Positions 1 to 9,843 of a DNA stretch of 64,000 bases are shown one piece after another. Position numbers and translations under genes: made by a program. The first letter of the stretch is position 1. Every line of letters starts with the position of its first letter. Location: assembly GCF_020734105.1 (NCBI RefSeq), contig NZ_JAJAFR010000006.1, positions 300,422 through 364,421 of the forward strand, read 5' to 3'. Source of the stretch: Alkalihalobacillus deserti (GTDB lineage: Bacteria > Bacillota > Bacilli > Bacillales > Bacillaceae_D). The notes below the pieces were generated by a model. That model had not been told where the DNA came from and made no database searches. It saw nothing but the letters and a program-made list of their open reading frames with translations.

Positions 1-48
1 GAAGAACTAGGACCAGTAAGTGCTTTTTTACCGGAAGAAACCAAATAA
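1..48 (+). CDS. 3' end of an unidentified gene
   Basis: An open frame runs from the left edge to a TAA at 46-48 and encodes only the last 15 residues, ending in FLPEETK. It lies upstream of the regulator gene on the same strand. Fifteen residues are too few to identify a family. It could also be a chance frame, although by synteny one of the small yutD/yutE-type genes would be expected here. Confidence 0.45.
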   Translation, partial: EELGPVSAFLPEETK

Positions 49-144
49 TTTTAGTTTGGAAAAATATGCTAACATCCTTATAAGTTAGATTATTTTGCAA
101 TTTAACGATCATCGCATACAATAAAGGTAAGGATGGTGATCGTT

Positions 145-774
145 GTGAAAAAAGAGACGACCTCTACACGTCAAGTTATTCTAACACTGTTAAAACGTAA
201 TAAAGAGCTCACCGTTTCGGCTTTAGCAACGGAACTTGATGTAACAGAAATGGCAATTCGAAGACACTTACGGGAATTGGAAAAAGACGAATTGATAACG
301 TCGAGGCTTGAACGACAAGCTATGGGGAGACCGATTCACAGGTTTTATTTAACTGAAAAAGGGAGTGAATCGTTTCCTCGTAATTATAATGACCTATCAT
401 TAGGAATACTTAAAGATCTAGTGAACCTAAGTGGCACTGAAATCGTCGATCAATTGTTTGAGCAACGAAAAGAACGTCTTTTTCAAAAATACCAAGCAGA
501 GGTAACAGGATCGTTCCAAGAACGAATTGAAGCATTAGCTCGCATTCAAGGTGAAGGTGGCTATATGGTTGAATATAAGCAAGTAGATGACGGCTCTTTT
601 GAGTTTATTGAATATAATTGTCCTATTGCCCAAGTAGCTAGGGAGTATCCGATTGCCTGTTCATGTGAACAGCAATTGTTTAAAAGGTTGCTAAATACCG
701 ACCATGTCGAACGGAAATCATGTATTGCAAAAGAAAATACATCTTGTTGTGTTTATAAAGTAAAAGAACGTTAA
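145..774 (+). CDS. SufR/DeoR-like winged-helix regulator with C-terminal cysteine cluster
   Basis: This is a 209-residue DNA-binding protein. An N-terminal winged helix (about residues 10-75, recognition helix near VTEMAIRRHLREL) is followed by a basic wing and a coiled middle region. The C-terminal tail holds six cysteines at about 159, 172, 174, 193, 201 and 202, starting with a C-X12-C spacing as in SufR-type iron-sulfur regulators. Cluster binding is inferred, not shown. GTG at 145 is preferred over ATG at 133 because an AGGATGGTGAT-like ribosome site ends five bases upstream of it, and ATG 133 lies inside that site. yutF follows after a 53-base gap and is probably co-transcribed. The target genes are unknown. 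An alternative ligand is a metal or a redox signal. Confidence 0.85.
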   Translation: MKKETTSTRQVILTLLKRNKELTVSALATELDVTEMAIRRHLRELEKDELITSRLERQAMGRPIHRFYLTEKGSESFPRNYNDLSLGILKDLVNLSGTEIVDQLFEQRKERLFQKYQAEVTGSFQERIEALARIQGEGGYMVEYKQVDDGSFEFIEYNCPIAQVAREYPIACSCEQQLFKRLLNTDHVERKSCIAKENTSCCVYKVKER

Positions 775-827
775 AGGTACACAAATCAGTGTGCACGTAC
801 ATGAATTTTATGAGGAAGAGGGAAAGC

Positions 828-1595
828 ATGAAAGCGTACAAAGGTTTTTTAATTGATTTAGATGGAACGGTCTACCGTGGCAGTGAAAAAATTGATGAGG
901 CAGTAACGTTTGTTAAGGAACTCGAAAGAAGGCAGTTACCTTATCTTTTTGTCACAAACAATTCGACAAAGAGACCAGAGGATGTTGCGAGGCACTTAAG
1001 AGAGATGGACGTTCCAGCTACCACTGAGCATGTATTTACGACAAGTATGGCTACAGCTACTTATCTTTCAGAATTAAAGAAAAATGCTCGTGTTTGTATG
1101 ATCGGGGAAGCAGGATTGAAATTTGCCTTGGAAGAAGAAGGACATGAGATTGTCGATGAAGAAGCCGATTTTGTTGTCATTGGTTTAGATCGAGGGATCA
1201 CTTATGAGAAGCTTGCAAAAGCCGCTTTAAATGTGAGAGCAGGTGCGACTTTTATTGCGACAAATGGAGATGTAGCGTTGCCAACAGAGCGCGGTCTATT
1301 ACCTGGTGCAGGATCGCTTGTTTCCGTAATATCCGTTTCAACTGGTGTCACGCCAAAGTTCATTGGAAAGCCTGAATCGATTATAGTTGAACAAGCATTG
1401 GAAGTAATTGGACTCACAAAAGAAGAGACGATTATGATTGGTGATAACTATCACACAGATATTCTTGCCGGCATCCGTGCGGGGATGGATACGTTGATGG
1501 TATACACAGGAGTGTCGACCAAAGAGCATATAATGTCATATGAGCAAAAGCCGACTCATGCGATTGATTCATTAGCAGAGTGGACATTTGAATAA
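828..1595 (+). CDS. yutF: HAD-family phosphatase, NagD-like (YutF)
   Basis: This cytoplasmic phosphatase of the haloacid dehalogenase superfamily belongs to the NagD/p-nitrophenyl phosphatase subfamily and has 255 residues, about the length of B. subtilis YutF. Motif I is visible as DLDGTVY with the nucleophile Asp10 and acid Asp12. Motif II follows as VTNNST, a lysine sits in the FIGKPES stretch, and the metal-binding motif IV is IGDNYHTDI near residue 205. The C2-type cap lies between motifs II and III. ATG 828 is chosen because GAGGAAGAGGG precedes it. The same frame is open upstream to a GTG at 789 that lacks a ribosome site. The natural substrate is unknown; nucleotides or sugar phosphates are typical. 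A terminator follows directly. Confidence 0.93.
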   Translation: MKAYKGFLIDLDGTVYRGSEKIDEAVTFVKELERRQLPYLFVTNNSTKRPEDVARHLREMDVPATTEHVFTTSMATATYLSELKKNARVCMIGEAGLKFALEEEGHEIVDEEADFVVIGLDRGITYEKLAKAALNVRAGATFIATNGDVALPTERGLLPGAGSLVSVISVSTGVTPKFIGKPESIIVEQALEVIGLTKEETIMIGDNYHTDILAGIRAGMDTLMVYTGVSTKEHIMSYEQKPTHAIDSLAEWTFE

Positions 1596-1606
1596 AAAGG
1601 TAAGCG

Positions 1607-1643
1607 AACGTTAGGGTCTTAAATAATCCTGACGTTTTTTTAA
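1607..1643 (+). terminator. Rho-independent terminator after yutF
   Basis: The arms AACGTTAGG and CCTGACGTT (one G-T pair) are followed by a run of T. Confidence 0.75.
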
Positions 1644-1867
1644 AAGATAAATGAAGTGAAATTCAAACAGTATGAAAGATTGTTCGAAGAGGAATCTTTT
1701 GATGGATTACTAAGGGAAGGGTAATGTCTCCACGCATTTCGCCTTTAGATAAAAGCATTAAAGTCTTAAAGTCCTGACTGCGGCTCCGCTGTTTTTCTTG
1801 ATGAAACAGAGGTACAAGATTAGCTAAAAACTTGTTTGCTGTAGTGAGAACTTTAGGTTCAATGAAA

Positions 1868-1907
1868 AAAAGTGCTAGGATGATAATTAATCAATCCTAG
1901 CACTTTT
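1868..1907 (-). terminator. Terminator overlapping the last codons of the sensor kinase
   Basis: This is a perfect 14-base stem (AAAAGTGCTAGGAT with its complement) and a 12-base loop. On the minus strand it is followed by a run of seven T. One arm (1894-1907) lies inside the kinase coding sequence and the stop codon is in the loop. Confidence 0.85.
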
Positions 1908-3527
1908 AATTGGAAGAAGAATGGTTACCCTCGTTCCATTGTTCAAATCACTGTTAAATTGGATGTGTCCGCGGTGTGATTGAATAATTTTATAGCTGAC
2001 CGTAAGGCCCAATCCTGTTCCTTTTTCTTTAGATGAATAGAAAGGCTCACCTAACCGTTCAATTCTTTCATTATCGATCCCAGTTCCATCATCTTGAATT
2101 GTGATTTGCAATTGATTCGCCTCATTTGTTCCAATTTGAACTGTTATTTTCTTCGAATTAGCCTCGATTGAATTCTTAATGATATTTATAAACAGTTGTT
2201 TTAATTGATTAGGCTCACAATCAATCAAAGGCAAGTTCTTGTCGCTGATGTAGTCAATTTCAACGCTATACAAGTTAGCTTGTGACTCGAGTAACCACAT
2301 GACGCTAGTGAAAATTTCATTAATATCACAACTCTCAAACTGAATCTCTCTCGGTTTACCTAAAGCTAATAATTCACTTGAAATTTGATTAATGCGTTCT
2401 AACTCATCAAGCATAATTTTATAATAGGAACCATTTTTATCGTCGTTTGACTGCATAAATTGAATAAACCCTTTAATAGATGTGAGTGGATTACGAATCT
2501 CGTGAGCTACACTTGCAGCGAGTTCTCCAACTACAGAGAGTTTTTCTGTTTTACGTAAACGTTCTTCTGTTTCTGTTTCTTTGGTAATATCATGAGCGTA
2601 GCCGATGGCACCTACTACTTTATTTTCGATTACAGTTGGGACAGCTGTACATCTTAAAATCCGTTTATCTCCATCTTTTCGAATGATCTCAATTTCTTTA
2701 TTTTTAATCGATCGTCTTTTATGAAGAATTTCAAGGTAAGCGTTCTTTACTTCCTTTTTATCTTTTTCGGAGATGATCGAAACAATGGATTTACCTATGA
2801 AGTCGTTTGGGTCGTACCCAGTCAATACTTCAAATTTAGGATTTAATTCAAGGACTTCCCCTTTAGCGTTTAATATATAAACGAGTTCAGGGTTGTATTG
2901 AATTAAGGATTTATACTTTTGTTTTTTTTGTTCCAACTGTTCCTCAGCTATTACTTGTTCTGTAATGTCACGACCGACAACGACTAGTTCTTTTCGAGTT
3001 CCATCTTCATAAAAATGCGGAATTTTTAACGTATCAAAGGTTTTTGTGCTTCCATCTGGTATCGGAATTTTTTCAGTCCATCTAGATATCTTACCGATTT
3101 TCCATGCTTCTTCATCCGAGACTTCACAATACTCAAGTGCCTCTTTGTAAAAAGTACTGTATGCACCAAGTTCAGAATCTTTTTTTCCTTTATAATCTAC
3201 ATGGTCAATTTGAAATAATTTCAAAGCGAAATCATTTGCTTGTGTCCATCTTCCTTCACCATCTTTAAAATTAACGAAATCAACCATAGAGTTGATTAAT
3301 GCTTCTAATTTTTCCTTTTCAGCTGTCACGGCCTTACTTTCTTCTTGTTTAATGAAGGAGTAGTATATAAAAAAGCTTGTCAATAGAATAAAGAACAACG
3401 CCTTTATATTTTGAATGGTTGTATAGACTTGCAGGTCTAAATTTAACTGAGCAATTATAAAATCTGTTCCGATAATCCATATCGCGGCCAGAAGAATATA
3501 GATAAGTATTTTAACTTTTTTATTCAT
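1887..3527 (-). CDS. Membrane-anchored PAS sensor histidine kinase (sporulation-kinase type)
   Basis: This is a 546-residue orphan sensor kinase. Two membrane segments (about residues 6-28 and 42-60) are followed by two PAS domains (about 71-193 and 200-318). Next comes a HisKA domain with H-box AHEIRNPLTSIKGF (phosphoacceptor His about 342). An HATPase_c domain follows with N-box NIIKNSIEA and G-boxes DDGTGID and GTGLGL. The H-box and PAS layout resemble the KinA/KinE kinases that feed the sporulation phosphorelay. No response regulator is adjacent, which fits that role; the assignment is inference. ATG 3527 follows a GGGGGA ribosome site, so the longer frame to 3563 is not used. Its terminator overlaps its last codons. 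Confidence 0.93.
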   Translation of the reverse strand: MNKKVKILIYILLAAIWIIGTDFIIAQLNLDLQVYTTIQNIKALFFILLTSFFIYYSFIKQEESKAVTAEKEKLEALINSMVDFVNFKDGEGRWTQANDFALKLFQIDHVDYKGKKDSELGAYSTFYKEALEYCEVSDEEAWKIGKISRWTEKIPIPDGSTKTFDTLKIPHFYEDGTRKELVVVGRDITEQVIAEEQLEQKKQKYKSLIQYNPELVYILNAKGEVLELNPKFEVLTGYDPNDFIGKSIVSIISEKDKKEVKNAYLEILHKRRSIKNKEIEIIRKDGDKRILRCTAVPTVIENKVVGAIGYAHDITKETETEERLRKTEKLSVVGELAASVAHEIRNPLTSIKGFIQFMQSNDDKNGSYYKIMLDELERINQISSELLALGKPREIQFESCDINEIFTSVMWLLESQANLYSVEIDYISDKNLPLIDCEPNQLKQLFINIIKNSIEANSKKITVQIGTNEANQLQITIQDDGTGIDNERIERLGEPFYSSKEKGTGLGLTVSYKIIQSHRGHIQFNSDLNNGTRVTILLPIKSARID

Positions 3528-3900
3528 GCTATTCCCCCAGTATACAATCTTACATTTTATCATATCATCAAAAAGAGCGTTATGGTGTTAGAAAAATTTA
3601 CCCCTGTTTTTAAGGGGATCTGTAAATTAAAAAACATAGATGTAAATAAAAGGGATTGCTCAGTGGGATGACTTGTAAAAGGAGGGAAAGAAGATCAATG
3701 GAATAACATGTCATGTAAAGAAGGTTCTTAGACTTTAAAAACGCTTAAGTGAGAGCAAGGATAGGAGTATTTTTAAAAGGAAATAGCATAGATAATCAAA
3801 AAACTATTGAAAAGCAGGTGTAGTTAGATACTTTATAAAAAAATAAAAAAGGATACTGGAAATGTTAAAGAGAGCACAAAGTAAAAAAGACCATAGTTAG
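3528..3900. other. Intergenic stretch without recognisable gene
   Basis: AT-rich sequence with scattered stops in all frames lies between the kinase start and the composite repeat. I see no convincing ORF or RNA structure. Confidence 0.5.
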
Positions 3901-4080
3901 AGGCTGCTGAAAAAGATAAAAACCCATCTTTTTCAGTCTATTAAGTAGCAATGGCTCCGCACGTTGCGCGCCTGCTATGAGAACCCCACTCATAGCAGGC
4001 TTGCAAAATAATGCAACGGCTACGCTCATTGCTTAGAGGCTACTGAAAAAGATAAAAACCCATCTTTTTCAGTAGCCTCT
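3901..4080. repeat. Composite repeat, copy A: structured core between two near-identical hairpins
   Basis: The core at 3948-4032 has outer arms GCAATG/CATTGC, middle arms CGTTGC/GCAACG and a perfect inner 12-base stem GCCTGCTATGAG/CTCATAGCAGGC. It is flanked by a hairpin at about 3902-3937 and another at 4036-4079. The two share a 36-base segment with a single mismatch (CTGAAAAAGAT arms). The right hairpin is the likely terminator of the minus-strand yutG. Related copies lie at 12957-13178, 24009-24191 and 29181-29361. Confidence 0.85.
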
Positions 4081-4106
4081 TCATTTTTTTGGGTGAATCT
4101 CGTTTT

Positions 4107-4604
4107 TTATTCAGTATTCGCAGCGCTATGTGCCAATCGACTTGAAGCAGCTGCTGCAATAGCACCAACAATATCATCAAGGAATGTATGGCATTCACCA
4201 GTGGATTTGTCGTTAAGCCTTTCTAGAATTCCGGGTTTTTGCTTATCGATATACCCGTAATTCGTAAAGCCAATCGAGCCGTATACGTTTACAATGGATA
4301 AGGCGATGATCTCATCGACTCCATATAAACTTTCGTCGCGATCAATAATATTCTGTAATGGTTCATCAAGAAGTTTCTTCTCCGCCAGGACATCTAATTG
4401 AATGCCTGTTATAACTGCGTTTTGAACTTCTCTTTTGCGAAGAACTTTATCTACATTTTCTTTGCACACTTCTAGTTGAAGGTCTGGGTGATATTTCACT
4501 TGCAAAAAATAAACAAGCTCAGCAATATCATCTAATGTCACTCCACGTTCGACTAGCCATTCTCTTGCTTTCGTTTCAACTTCATCCATATTTCTTTTTG
4601 TCAT
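4107..4604 (-). CDS. yutG: Phosphatidylglycerophosphatase A-like protein (YutG)
   Basis: This 165-residue protein belongs to the PgpA-like family represented by B. subtilis YutG. PgpA enzymes dephosphorylate phosphatidylglycerol phosphate, the last step to phosphatidylglycerol, a major membrane lipid. The conserved core is visible as VDEIIALSIVNVYGSIG and the acidic LDDIVGAIAAA near the C-terminus. Unlike enterobacterial PgpA there is no obvious strong membrane helix, as in other Bacillus members, so the exact in vivo substrate is uncertain. The start at 4604 follows GGAGGTG at a five-base spacing. The upstream GTG at 4613 lies inside that ribosome site. The repeat element downstream carries its terminator. 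Confidence 0.88.
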   Translation of the reverse strand: MTKRNMDEVETKAREWLVERGVTLDDIAELVYFLQVKYHPDLQLEVCKENVDKVLRKREVQNAVITGIQLDVLAEKKLLDEPLQNIIDRDESLYGVDEIIALSIVNVYGSIGFTNYGYIDKQKPGILERLNDKSTGECHTFLDDIVGAIAAAASSRLAHSAANTE

Positions 4605-4876
4605 ACGTAGCACCTCCGACGACTAGTTCTATATCTACTATAAGACAGAAAAGCTAAGATGTTCAAATAGTAAAGACTCCTGATTGAATGGAACAGATTT
4701 TTTCTTCTTTTTAAATTTAACATAATTAAAGAAGAACAACTGTAAATTCAAGGAAAAGACCCTTTTTTTATTTGAAATCTTATTAATTGCTACTACTAGT
4801 CTACTATGCGTAAACACATTTTATTCATTTGGGTCATAGACTAGGAAAAGGAGTGTAAGTTTGAGGAGGGAAGTTG

Positions 4877-5920
4877 ATGTTTGAACGTAATCTCTACGAC
4901 ATCTATGGAATATACTGTGAATCACGCTTTTCGATCGGTGAGTATGAAGGATTCGAAGCTGGAGGGAACTCGTATATTTTATTGCCGAAGGAAGAATGTT
5001 TGCTACAGGAAGAAGAGATGCTAGCCTATTCAAATTACATGAGGCAAATAGGGGATACATCAATTCTAGAACCGGTTACGACCCTTCATAAAAGAAAGTC
5101 GGGATTAATTGATGGTCAGGAAGTGTACGTTTGTCAGTTGCCAAGTCAGGAGCAGACGGATAGGAAAGCGGTATTTCGCTTTCAGAGCGAGGACGAAAAA
5201 GGCGCTCATCTAGCAACGGTTCATTATTATGGAAAGCAGTTATCTTATCATAAGAAAGGATATGATTTTTTTGGGCAATGGCCGAACTTATGGGAGACTC
5301 GGCTTGAACAATTAGAAGGATGGTACCAACAAATTTTATATGAAGGACCACATTCCTATGTGGACGAAGCCTTTTTATTCTCTTACCCTTACTTTATGGG
5401 ATTAACTGAAAACGCGATACAATATGTGGTTGATGCAACGATTGATGATCGAAGCATGGAACAGGAAAAGCCCACTATTTGCCACCATCGCTTCACTGAC
5501 CGCACATGGATTGTTTTAACAGAGGAGGGTGATATTATAAAAAGACCTACTGAATTTGTATATGACCATCCATGTCGTGACTTGGCTGAATGGATTCGCG
5601 ATCAACATTGGACGGAAACCAATTTCTCATGGAGAAAAATTGATTCATTTATTCGTGGCTATGAGCAGTATAAAACATTAACCAGCTATTCATGGAAGTT
5701 ACTTTATGCCAGACTGCTCTTTCCTCTTCATTATTTTGAAGCGGTTGAAGACTATTACCTGAGTCAAATAACAGATGAGAAAATCGAGCGTGGTCAACAG
5801 TTTTTTCAAATACTAGAAAATGAACATAAAAATGAACGGTTTCTAAAAGAATTTGTTGAACATGTACTTATGTCGAGAGGAATTGGTACGAATCAAGTAC
5901 CTCCGATTGATTGGTTATAA
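4877..5920 (+). CDS. yutH: Spore coat-associated YutH-family protein
   Basis: This 347-residue protein matches the YutH family, spore coat-associated proteins distantly related to the CotS kinase-like fold. It begins MFERNLYDIYGIYC and carries the aromatic-rich C-terminal half typical of the family (W and Y clusters around residues 215-300). No signal peptide or membrane helix is seen, as expected for a protein deposited on the forespore from the mother cell. ATG 4877 is chosen because GAGGAGGG sits six bases upstream; a TTG three bases earlier is less well spaced. It lies directly upstream of the threonine operon, as yutH lies near hom in B. subtilis. Its biochemical activity is unknown. A terminator follows. 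Confidence 0.85.
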   Translation: MFERNLYDIYGIYCESRFSIGEYEGFEAGGNSYILLPKEECLLQEEEMLAYSNYMRQIGDTSILEPVTTLHKRKSGLIDGQEVYVCQLPSQEQTDRKAVFRFQSEDEKGAHLATVHYYGKQLSYHKKGYDFFGQWPNLWETRLEQLEGWYQQILYEGPHSYVDEAFLFSYPYFMGLTENAIQYVVDATIDDRSMEQEKPTICHHRFTDRTWIVLTEEGDIIKRPTEFVYDHPCRDLAEWIRDQHWTETNFSWRKIDSFIRGYEQYKTLTSYSWKLLYARLLFPLHYFEAVEDYYLSQITDEKIERGQQFFQILENEHKNERFLKEFVEHVLMSRGIGTNQVPPIDWL

Positions 5921-5982
5921 TTTTTAGCTGTTGGCTAATGCTAAGCTAAACGTAAAAGTTTTAACAACAAAGTTCACACAAA

Positions 5983-6034
5983 ACCTGGATCTATTCTAGT
6001 CCTAACGGGAATGGATCCAGGTCTATTTTTGTTT
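5983..6034 (+). terminator. Terminator after yutH
   Basis: The arms ACCTGGATC and GATCCAGGT, extended by ATTC/GAAT with a small bulge, are followed by a T-rich tract. Confidence 0.8.
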
Positions 6035-6113
6035 CAATCCCATGTTTTAAAACACAAAAACGTTTGCCAGTTCACTCTCTGTTTATTTTTTCTGAATTTT
6101 TATGAATTGTCTA

Positions 6114-6142
6114 TTGTACTTCAAGAGAAAGAGGTCTATAAT
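6114..6142 (+). promoter_or_regulatory. SigmaA promoter for hom-thrC-thrB
   Basis: -35 TTGTAC (6114-6119) and -10 TATAAT (6137-6142) are separated by 17 bases, about 70 bases upstream of the hom start. I see no T-box in the short leader. Confidence 0.7.
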
Positions 6143-6210
6143 GTCCTTTATAGATAAACAGTTGTGTTTTTTAGACATACATGAAAGAAGATAGAGAAGG
6201 AGTGGAGAGC

Positions 6211-7509
6211 ATGTCAGCAGCGGAAGTTCGGATCGGATTACTTGGCCTAGGTACAGTAGGAACGGGTGTCATTTCCATTATTAGCCGGCATCAAAAGGAA
6301 TTACGTCATCAGGTTGGCTGTCCTGTAACTGTTAAGAAAGTACTTGTGCGTGATATAGAAAAAAAGAGAGCGGTAGAGCTTGACGATTCCGTTGTGACGG
6401 ACCAAATAGAAGAAATTCTGTTTGACCAAAATATAGATGTTATAATTGAAGTAATGGGTGGAGTAGAGTCAACGAAAGAGCACCTCCTAACGGCTCTACG
6501 TAACGGCAAGCATGTCGTAACAGCCAATAAAGATTTAATGGCTTTATATGGTGCTGAGCTTCAACAAGTAGCTTCAGAACACGGTTGTGATCTGTATTAT
6601 GAAGCAAGTGTTGCTGGAGGCATTCCAATCTTAAGAAGTTTAAGTGATGGTTTATCAGCAGACCGTATTACAAAAATGATGGGAATTGTAAATGGAACAA
6701 CGAATTATATATTAACAAAAATGACGCAAAACGGTAGCTCTTACGAAGATGTATTAAAGCAAGCACAAGAGTTAGGTTTTGCCGAAAGTGACCCAACAGC
6801 GGACGTAGAAGGTTTAGATGCAGCTCGTAAAATGGCGATCTTATCGACACTTGGGTTTTCGATGAATGTTAGCTTAGATGATGTGACAGTAAAAGGAATT
6901 TCTTCAGTGACAAAAGCAGATTTGGATTATTGTGATCAATTAGGGTATACAATGAAATTAATTGGTCTTGCCAAACGAGATGAAGGACGTGTTGAAATCA
7001 GCGTTGAGCCAACATTACTGCCAAAGGCACACCCATTATCGTCTGTGCATAACGAGTATAATGCTGTTTATGTTTACGGAGAAGCAGTTGGGGAAACAAT
7101 GTTCTATGGTCCAGGTGCGGGTTCATTGCCAACGGCTACTGCTGTTGTATCTGATTTAGTAACAGTGATGAAGAATATGCGTTTAGGGGTTTGTGGTAGA
7201 TCGGTACAAGAACCACTTAATGAAAAAGTGCTGAAACAACCAAATGAAATTGACTCAAAGTATTTCTTGCGTTTGCGAGTCGTTGATAAGGCAGGTACAT
7301 TCCAAGCTGTTACAAGTTTATTTGCAGAGTATGAAGTGAGCTTTGAAAAGTTGCTGCAGTTGCCAATTGAAGGGAATGAAGTAGCTGAAGTTATTGTGAT
7401 TACTCATCACACAAACAAAGAAAACTATCAAAATCTATATAAAAAATTATCGGAGCTTGAGGTCATTGAATCGATCGAAAGCTGTTATCGTGTCGAAGGG
7501 GGACGCTAG
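6211..7509 (+). CDS. hom: Homoserine dehydrogenase
   Basis: The enzyme reduces aspartate semialdehyde to homoserine with NAD(P)H, at the branch point to threonine and methionine. It has 432 residues. An N-terminal Rossmann fold carries [11 protein letters not shown] (about residues 10-20). The catalytic domain includes [11 protein letters not shown] and the NGTTNYIL and [12 protein letters not shown] motifs. A C-terminal ACT regulatory domain (about 350-432) typically mediates threonine feedback. ATG 6211 is preferred (AGAAGGAG upstream) over ATG 6181. It is first in a tight operon: thrC starts two bases after its stop. The layout hom-thrC-thrB is the same as in B. subtilis. Confidence 0.97.
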   Translation: MSAAEVRIGLLGLGTVGTGVISIISRHQKELRHQVGCPVTVKKVLVRDIEKKRAVELDDSVVTDQIEEILFDQNIDVIIEVMGGVESTKEHLLTALRNGKHVVTANKDLMALYGAELQQVASEHGCDLYYEASVAGGIPILRSLSDGLSADRITKMMGIVNGTTNYILTKMTQNGSSYEDVLKQAQELGFAESDPTADVEGLDAARKMAILSTLGFSMNVSLDDVTVKGISSVTKADLDYCDQLGYTMKLIGLAKRDEGRVEISVEPTLLPKAHPLSSVHNEYNAVYVYGEAVGETMFYGPGAGSLPTATAVVSDLVTVMKNMRLGVCGRSVQEPLNEKVLKQPNEIDSKYFLRLRVVDKAGTFQAVTSLFAEYEVSFEKLLQLPIEGNEVAEVIVITHHTNKENYQNLYKKLSELEVIESIESCYRVEGGR

Positions 7510-7511
7510 AA

Positions 7512-8576
7512 ATGAGTCGTTGGAAAGGGTTAATCCAAGAATATAAAGAATTTTTACCAGTAACAGAGGAAACACCTTTGCTTACATTACATGAAGGTAA
7601 TACACCACTTATTGAGCTAGAGCATATCTCAAAAGAGTGGGGCGTTAACATCTTTGTTAAGTACGAAGGCTTAAATCCAACTGGATCGTTCAAAGATCGT
7701 GGAATGGTTATGGCTGTTGCCAAGGCAAAAGAAGAAGGAAGCAAAGCGATTATCTGTGCCTCGACAGGAAACACCTCTGCGGCCGCTGCAGCTTATGGAG
7801 CGCGTGCTGGACTAAGATGTGTCGTTGTTATCCCTGAAGGTAAGATTGCGCTAGGAAAGCTTGCACAGGCGGTTATGTACGGTGCTGAAGTTCTAGAAAT
7901 CAAAGGGAACTTCGATAACGCGCTTGATATCGTTCGTGAAATCAGTCAAACAGAACCGATTACCCTTGTGAATTCAGTGAATCCATACCGGATTGAAGGT
8001 CAAAAAACAGCAGCTTTTGAAGTTGTCGATGCTTTAGGTAAAGCACCTGATGTTTTAGCAATTCCAGTGGGGAACGCCGGGAATATTACAGCTTACTGGA
8101 AAGGTTTCAAAGAGTACCATGAGAAAAAAGGTACAGGTCTTCCAGAAATGCGCGGATTCGAAGCGGAAGGCGCAGCTGCGATCGTTCGTGGTGAAGTGAT
8201 TGAAGAGCCAGAAACGATTGCAACAGCGATCCGTATTGGAAACCCAGCTAGTTGGGATAAAGCCGTTGTAGCGAAGGAAGAATCCAATGGTTCGATTGAC
8301 TTCGTAACAGATGAAGAAATTCTAGAAGCGTATCAATTGCTCGCAAGTCGTGAGGGCGTTTTTGCTGAACCGGCATCATGTGCTTCTCTTGCGGGACTGA
8401 AAAAACAAATTGCATCTGGTGAGATCAAAAAAGGATCTACAGTCGTTTGTGTATTAACAGGAAATGGCTTAAAGGACCCGAACACAGCCATCGATACAGT
8501 ATTAGTGAAACCGACTGTTTTACCAAACGATAAAGAAGCATTTCTTGCTCATCTTAAAGGCGGTGTCACTTCATGA
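7512..8576 (+). CDS. thrC: Threonine synthase
   Basis: This pyridoxal-phosphate enzyme converts O-phosphohomoserine to threonine, the last step of the pathway. It has 354 residues, the short class typical of Bacillus. The PLP lysine is Lys61 in [10 protein letters not shown], the phosphate-binding loop is near residue 87 ([17 protein letters not shown]), and the fold-type II core continues with [15 protein letters not shown]. The ribosome site GGGGGACG lies in the last codons of hom. Its stop overlaps the thrB start by four bases (ATGA), indicating translational coupling. Confidence 0.97.
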   Translation: MSRWKGLIQEYKEFLPVTEETPLLTLHEGNTPLIELEHISKEWGVNIFVKYEGLNPTGSFKDRGMVMAVAKAKEEGSKAIICASTGNTSAAAAAYGARAGLRCVVVIPEGKIALGKLAQAVMYGAEVLEIKGNFDNALDIVREISQTEPITLVNSVNPYRIEGQKTAAFEVVDALGKAPDVLAIPVGNAGNITAYWKGFKEYHEKKGTGLPEMRGFEAEGAAAIVRGEVIEEPETIATAIRIGNPASWDKAVVAKEESNGSIDFVTDEEILEAYQLLASREGVFAEPASCASLAGLKKQIASGEIKKGSTVVCVLTGNGLKDPNTAIDTVLVKPTVLPNDKEAFLAHLKGGVTS

Positions 8577-9508
8577 GCCTAGAACCATTCTCCATTACGG
8601 TTCCTGGCAGCTCTGCCAACCTAGGGCCTGGCTTTGATTCAGTTGGTCTTGCGGTTAATCGCTTTTTAACTCTTGAAGTGCAACAGTCTGATCAATGGCT
8701 GTTTGCATCTTCCTCAGTTGATTTACAAGGGATTGAAACAGGAGAAGATAACTTAATTTATCAAGTAGCGGCGCATGTCGCGAAAGAACTTGGTCAAGAT
8801 CTTCCACCGTGTCATGTGGAGATGATTAGTGATATCCCGCTCGCACGTGGTCTCGGTAGTAGTGCTGCCGCGATAGTTGCAGGGATAGAACTCGCTAATC
8901 AATTAGTTGGAGAACCACTTTCTGTTGAGGAGAAAGTTCGCTTTGCAAGTTTATGGGAGGGTCATCCAGATAATGTAGCAGCTTCTATCTACGGAGGCCT
9001 TGTTATTGGGACGCATACGGAAACTTCTACAAATGTATTATACGGTGGAATACCCGAAGTCGATCTTGTTTTACTCGTTCCTTCTGAAGAATTAAAAACA
9101 AAGAAGGCACGTGGGGTTTTGCCATCAGAGCTTGACTATCGTCAAGCGGTAAGAGCAAGTAGTGTCGCAAATGTTTTAGTGGCTGCTTTGCTTCAGGGAG
9201 ATTGGAAAGCTGCGGGGAAAATGATGAATGAGGATTTATTTCATCATCCGTATCGCCGTGAACTCGTTCCTCATCTTGAAGAAGTCATTCGTGTCGTACA
9301 AGAAGAAACATCGGCTTATGGGGCTGCTTTAAGCGGAGCTGGACCAACGATGTTATGTTTAGCTCCCGCTAAGCGTGGGGAAGAAATACAAGAAAAACTT
9401 CAACGTCATTTCCCTGCGTTTGAAGTGGCTGTATTACGACCAGCAAAAGAAGGCATTCAAGTAAAAAAAGGTGTTTCACATAAAGAAACGTCTGCTCAAA
9501 TAAATTGA
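8573..9508 (+). CDS. thrB: Homoserine kinase
   Basis: This GHMP-family kinase phosphorylates homoserine with ATP, supplying the ThrC substrate. It has 311 residues. The N-terminal [17 protein letters not shown] motif, the ATP-binding glycine-rich loop [12 protein letters not shown] (about residues 90-103) and the C-terminal [12 protein letters not shown] motif are all visible. It overlaps thrC by ATGA and is the last biosynthetic gene of the operon. A small SplA-like gene follows 48 bases later. Confidence 0.96.
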   Translation: MSLEPFSITVPGSSANLGPGFDSVGLAVNRFLTLEVQQSDQWLFASSSVDLQGIETGEDNLIYQVAAHVAKELGQDLPPCHVEMISDIPLARGLGSSAAAIVAGIELANQLVGEPLSVEEKVRFASLWEGHPDNVAASIYGGLVIGTHTETSTNVLYGGIPEVDLVLLVPSEELKTKKARGVLPSELDYRQAVRASSVANVLVAALLQGDWKAAGKMMNEDLFHHPYRRELVPHLEEVIRVVQEETSAYGAALSGAGPTMLCLAPAKRGEEIQEKLQRHFPAFEVAVLRPAKEGIQVKKGVSHKETSAQIN

Positions 9509-9556
9509 ATAGTTTCTAATCATGGCGGGCAAACCACTAAAAAAGGGAGGTCCGTC

Positions 9557-9787
9557 ATGATTGATATTCAGCAATTAGAAGAAGGACAACAAGTGTATAT
9601 CATTTATCGAAACCCACATACCCAAACCGTTTCAACTATACAAGAAGCAACGATCGCGCGAGATCCCATGAATCCTGGACAATTGTCTTTGCTGTTATTT
9701 GACTTTTACCATTCGATTGAAGAAGATGATGCTCTCTTTAATTCATATGAAGAAGCAGAGTCAATGTTTGAGCAATTTTATATGTGA
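9557..9787 (+). CDS. Small SplA-like protein
   Basis: This is a 76-residue acidic protein with a well-placed GGGAGGTC ribosome site. The central stretch (about residues 11-50; YIIYRNPHTQTV, then IQEATIARDP and PGQLSLLLFDFYH) resembles SplA, the small regulator of the spore photoproduct lyase operon in B. subtilis. No spl lyase gene lies in this window, so the regulatory link is only by similarity from memory. It has no membrane segment or signal peptide. A short inverted repeat (ATGGCGG/CCGTCAT) encloses its ribosome site and could influence translation. It may be transcribed with thrB. Confidence 0.7.
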   Translation: MIDIQQLEEGQQVYIIYRNPHTQTVSTIQEATIARDPMNPGQLSLLLFDFYHSIEEDDALFNSYEEAESMFEQFYM

Positions 9788-9843
9788 AAAAGAATGAACC
9801 AGAGCGGTTTTTTCTTAGCTACAATGAGAGGAACCGTTGCCTT

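Noticed and set aside
6035..6210. T-box leader before hom
   Set aside because: No T-box sequence or specifier structure; the leader is short and has a simple promoter.
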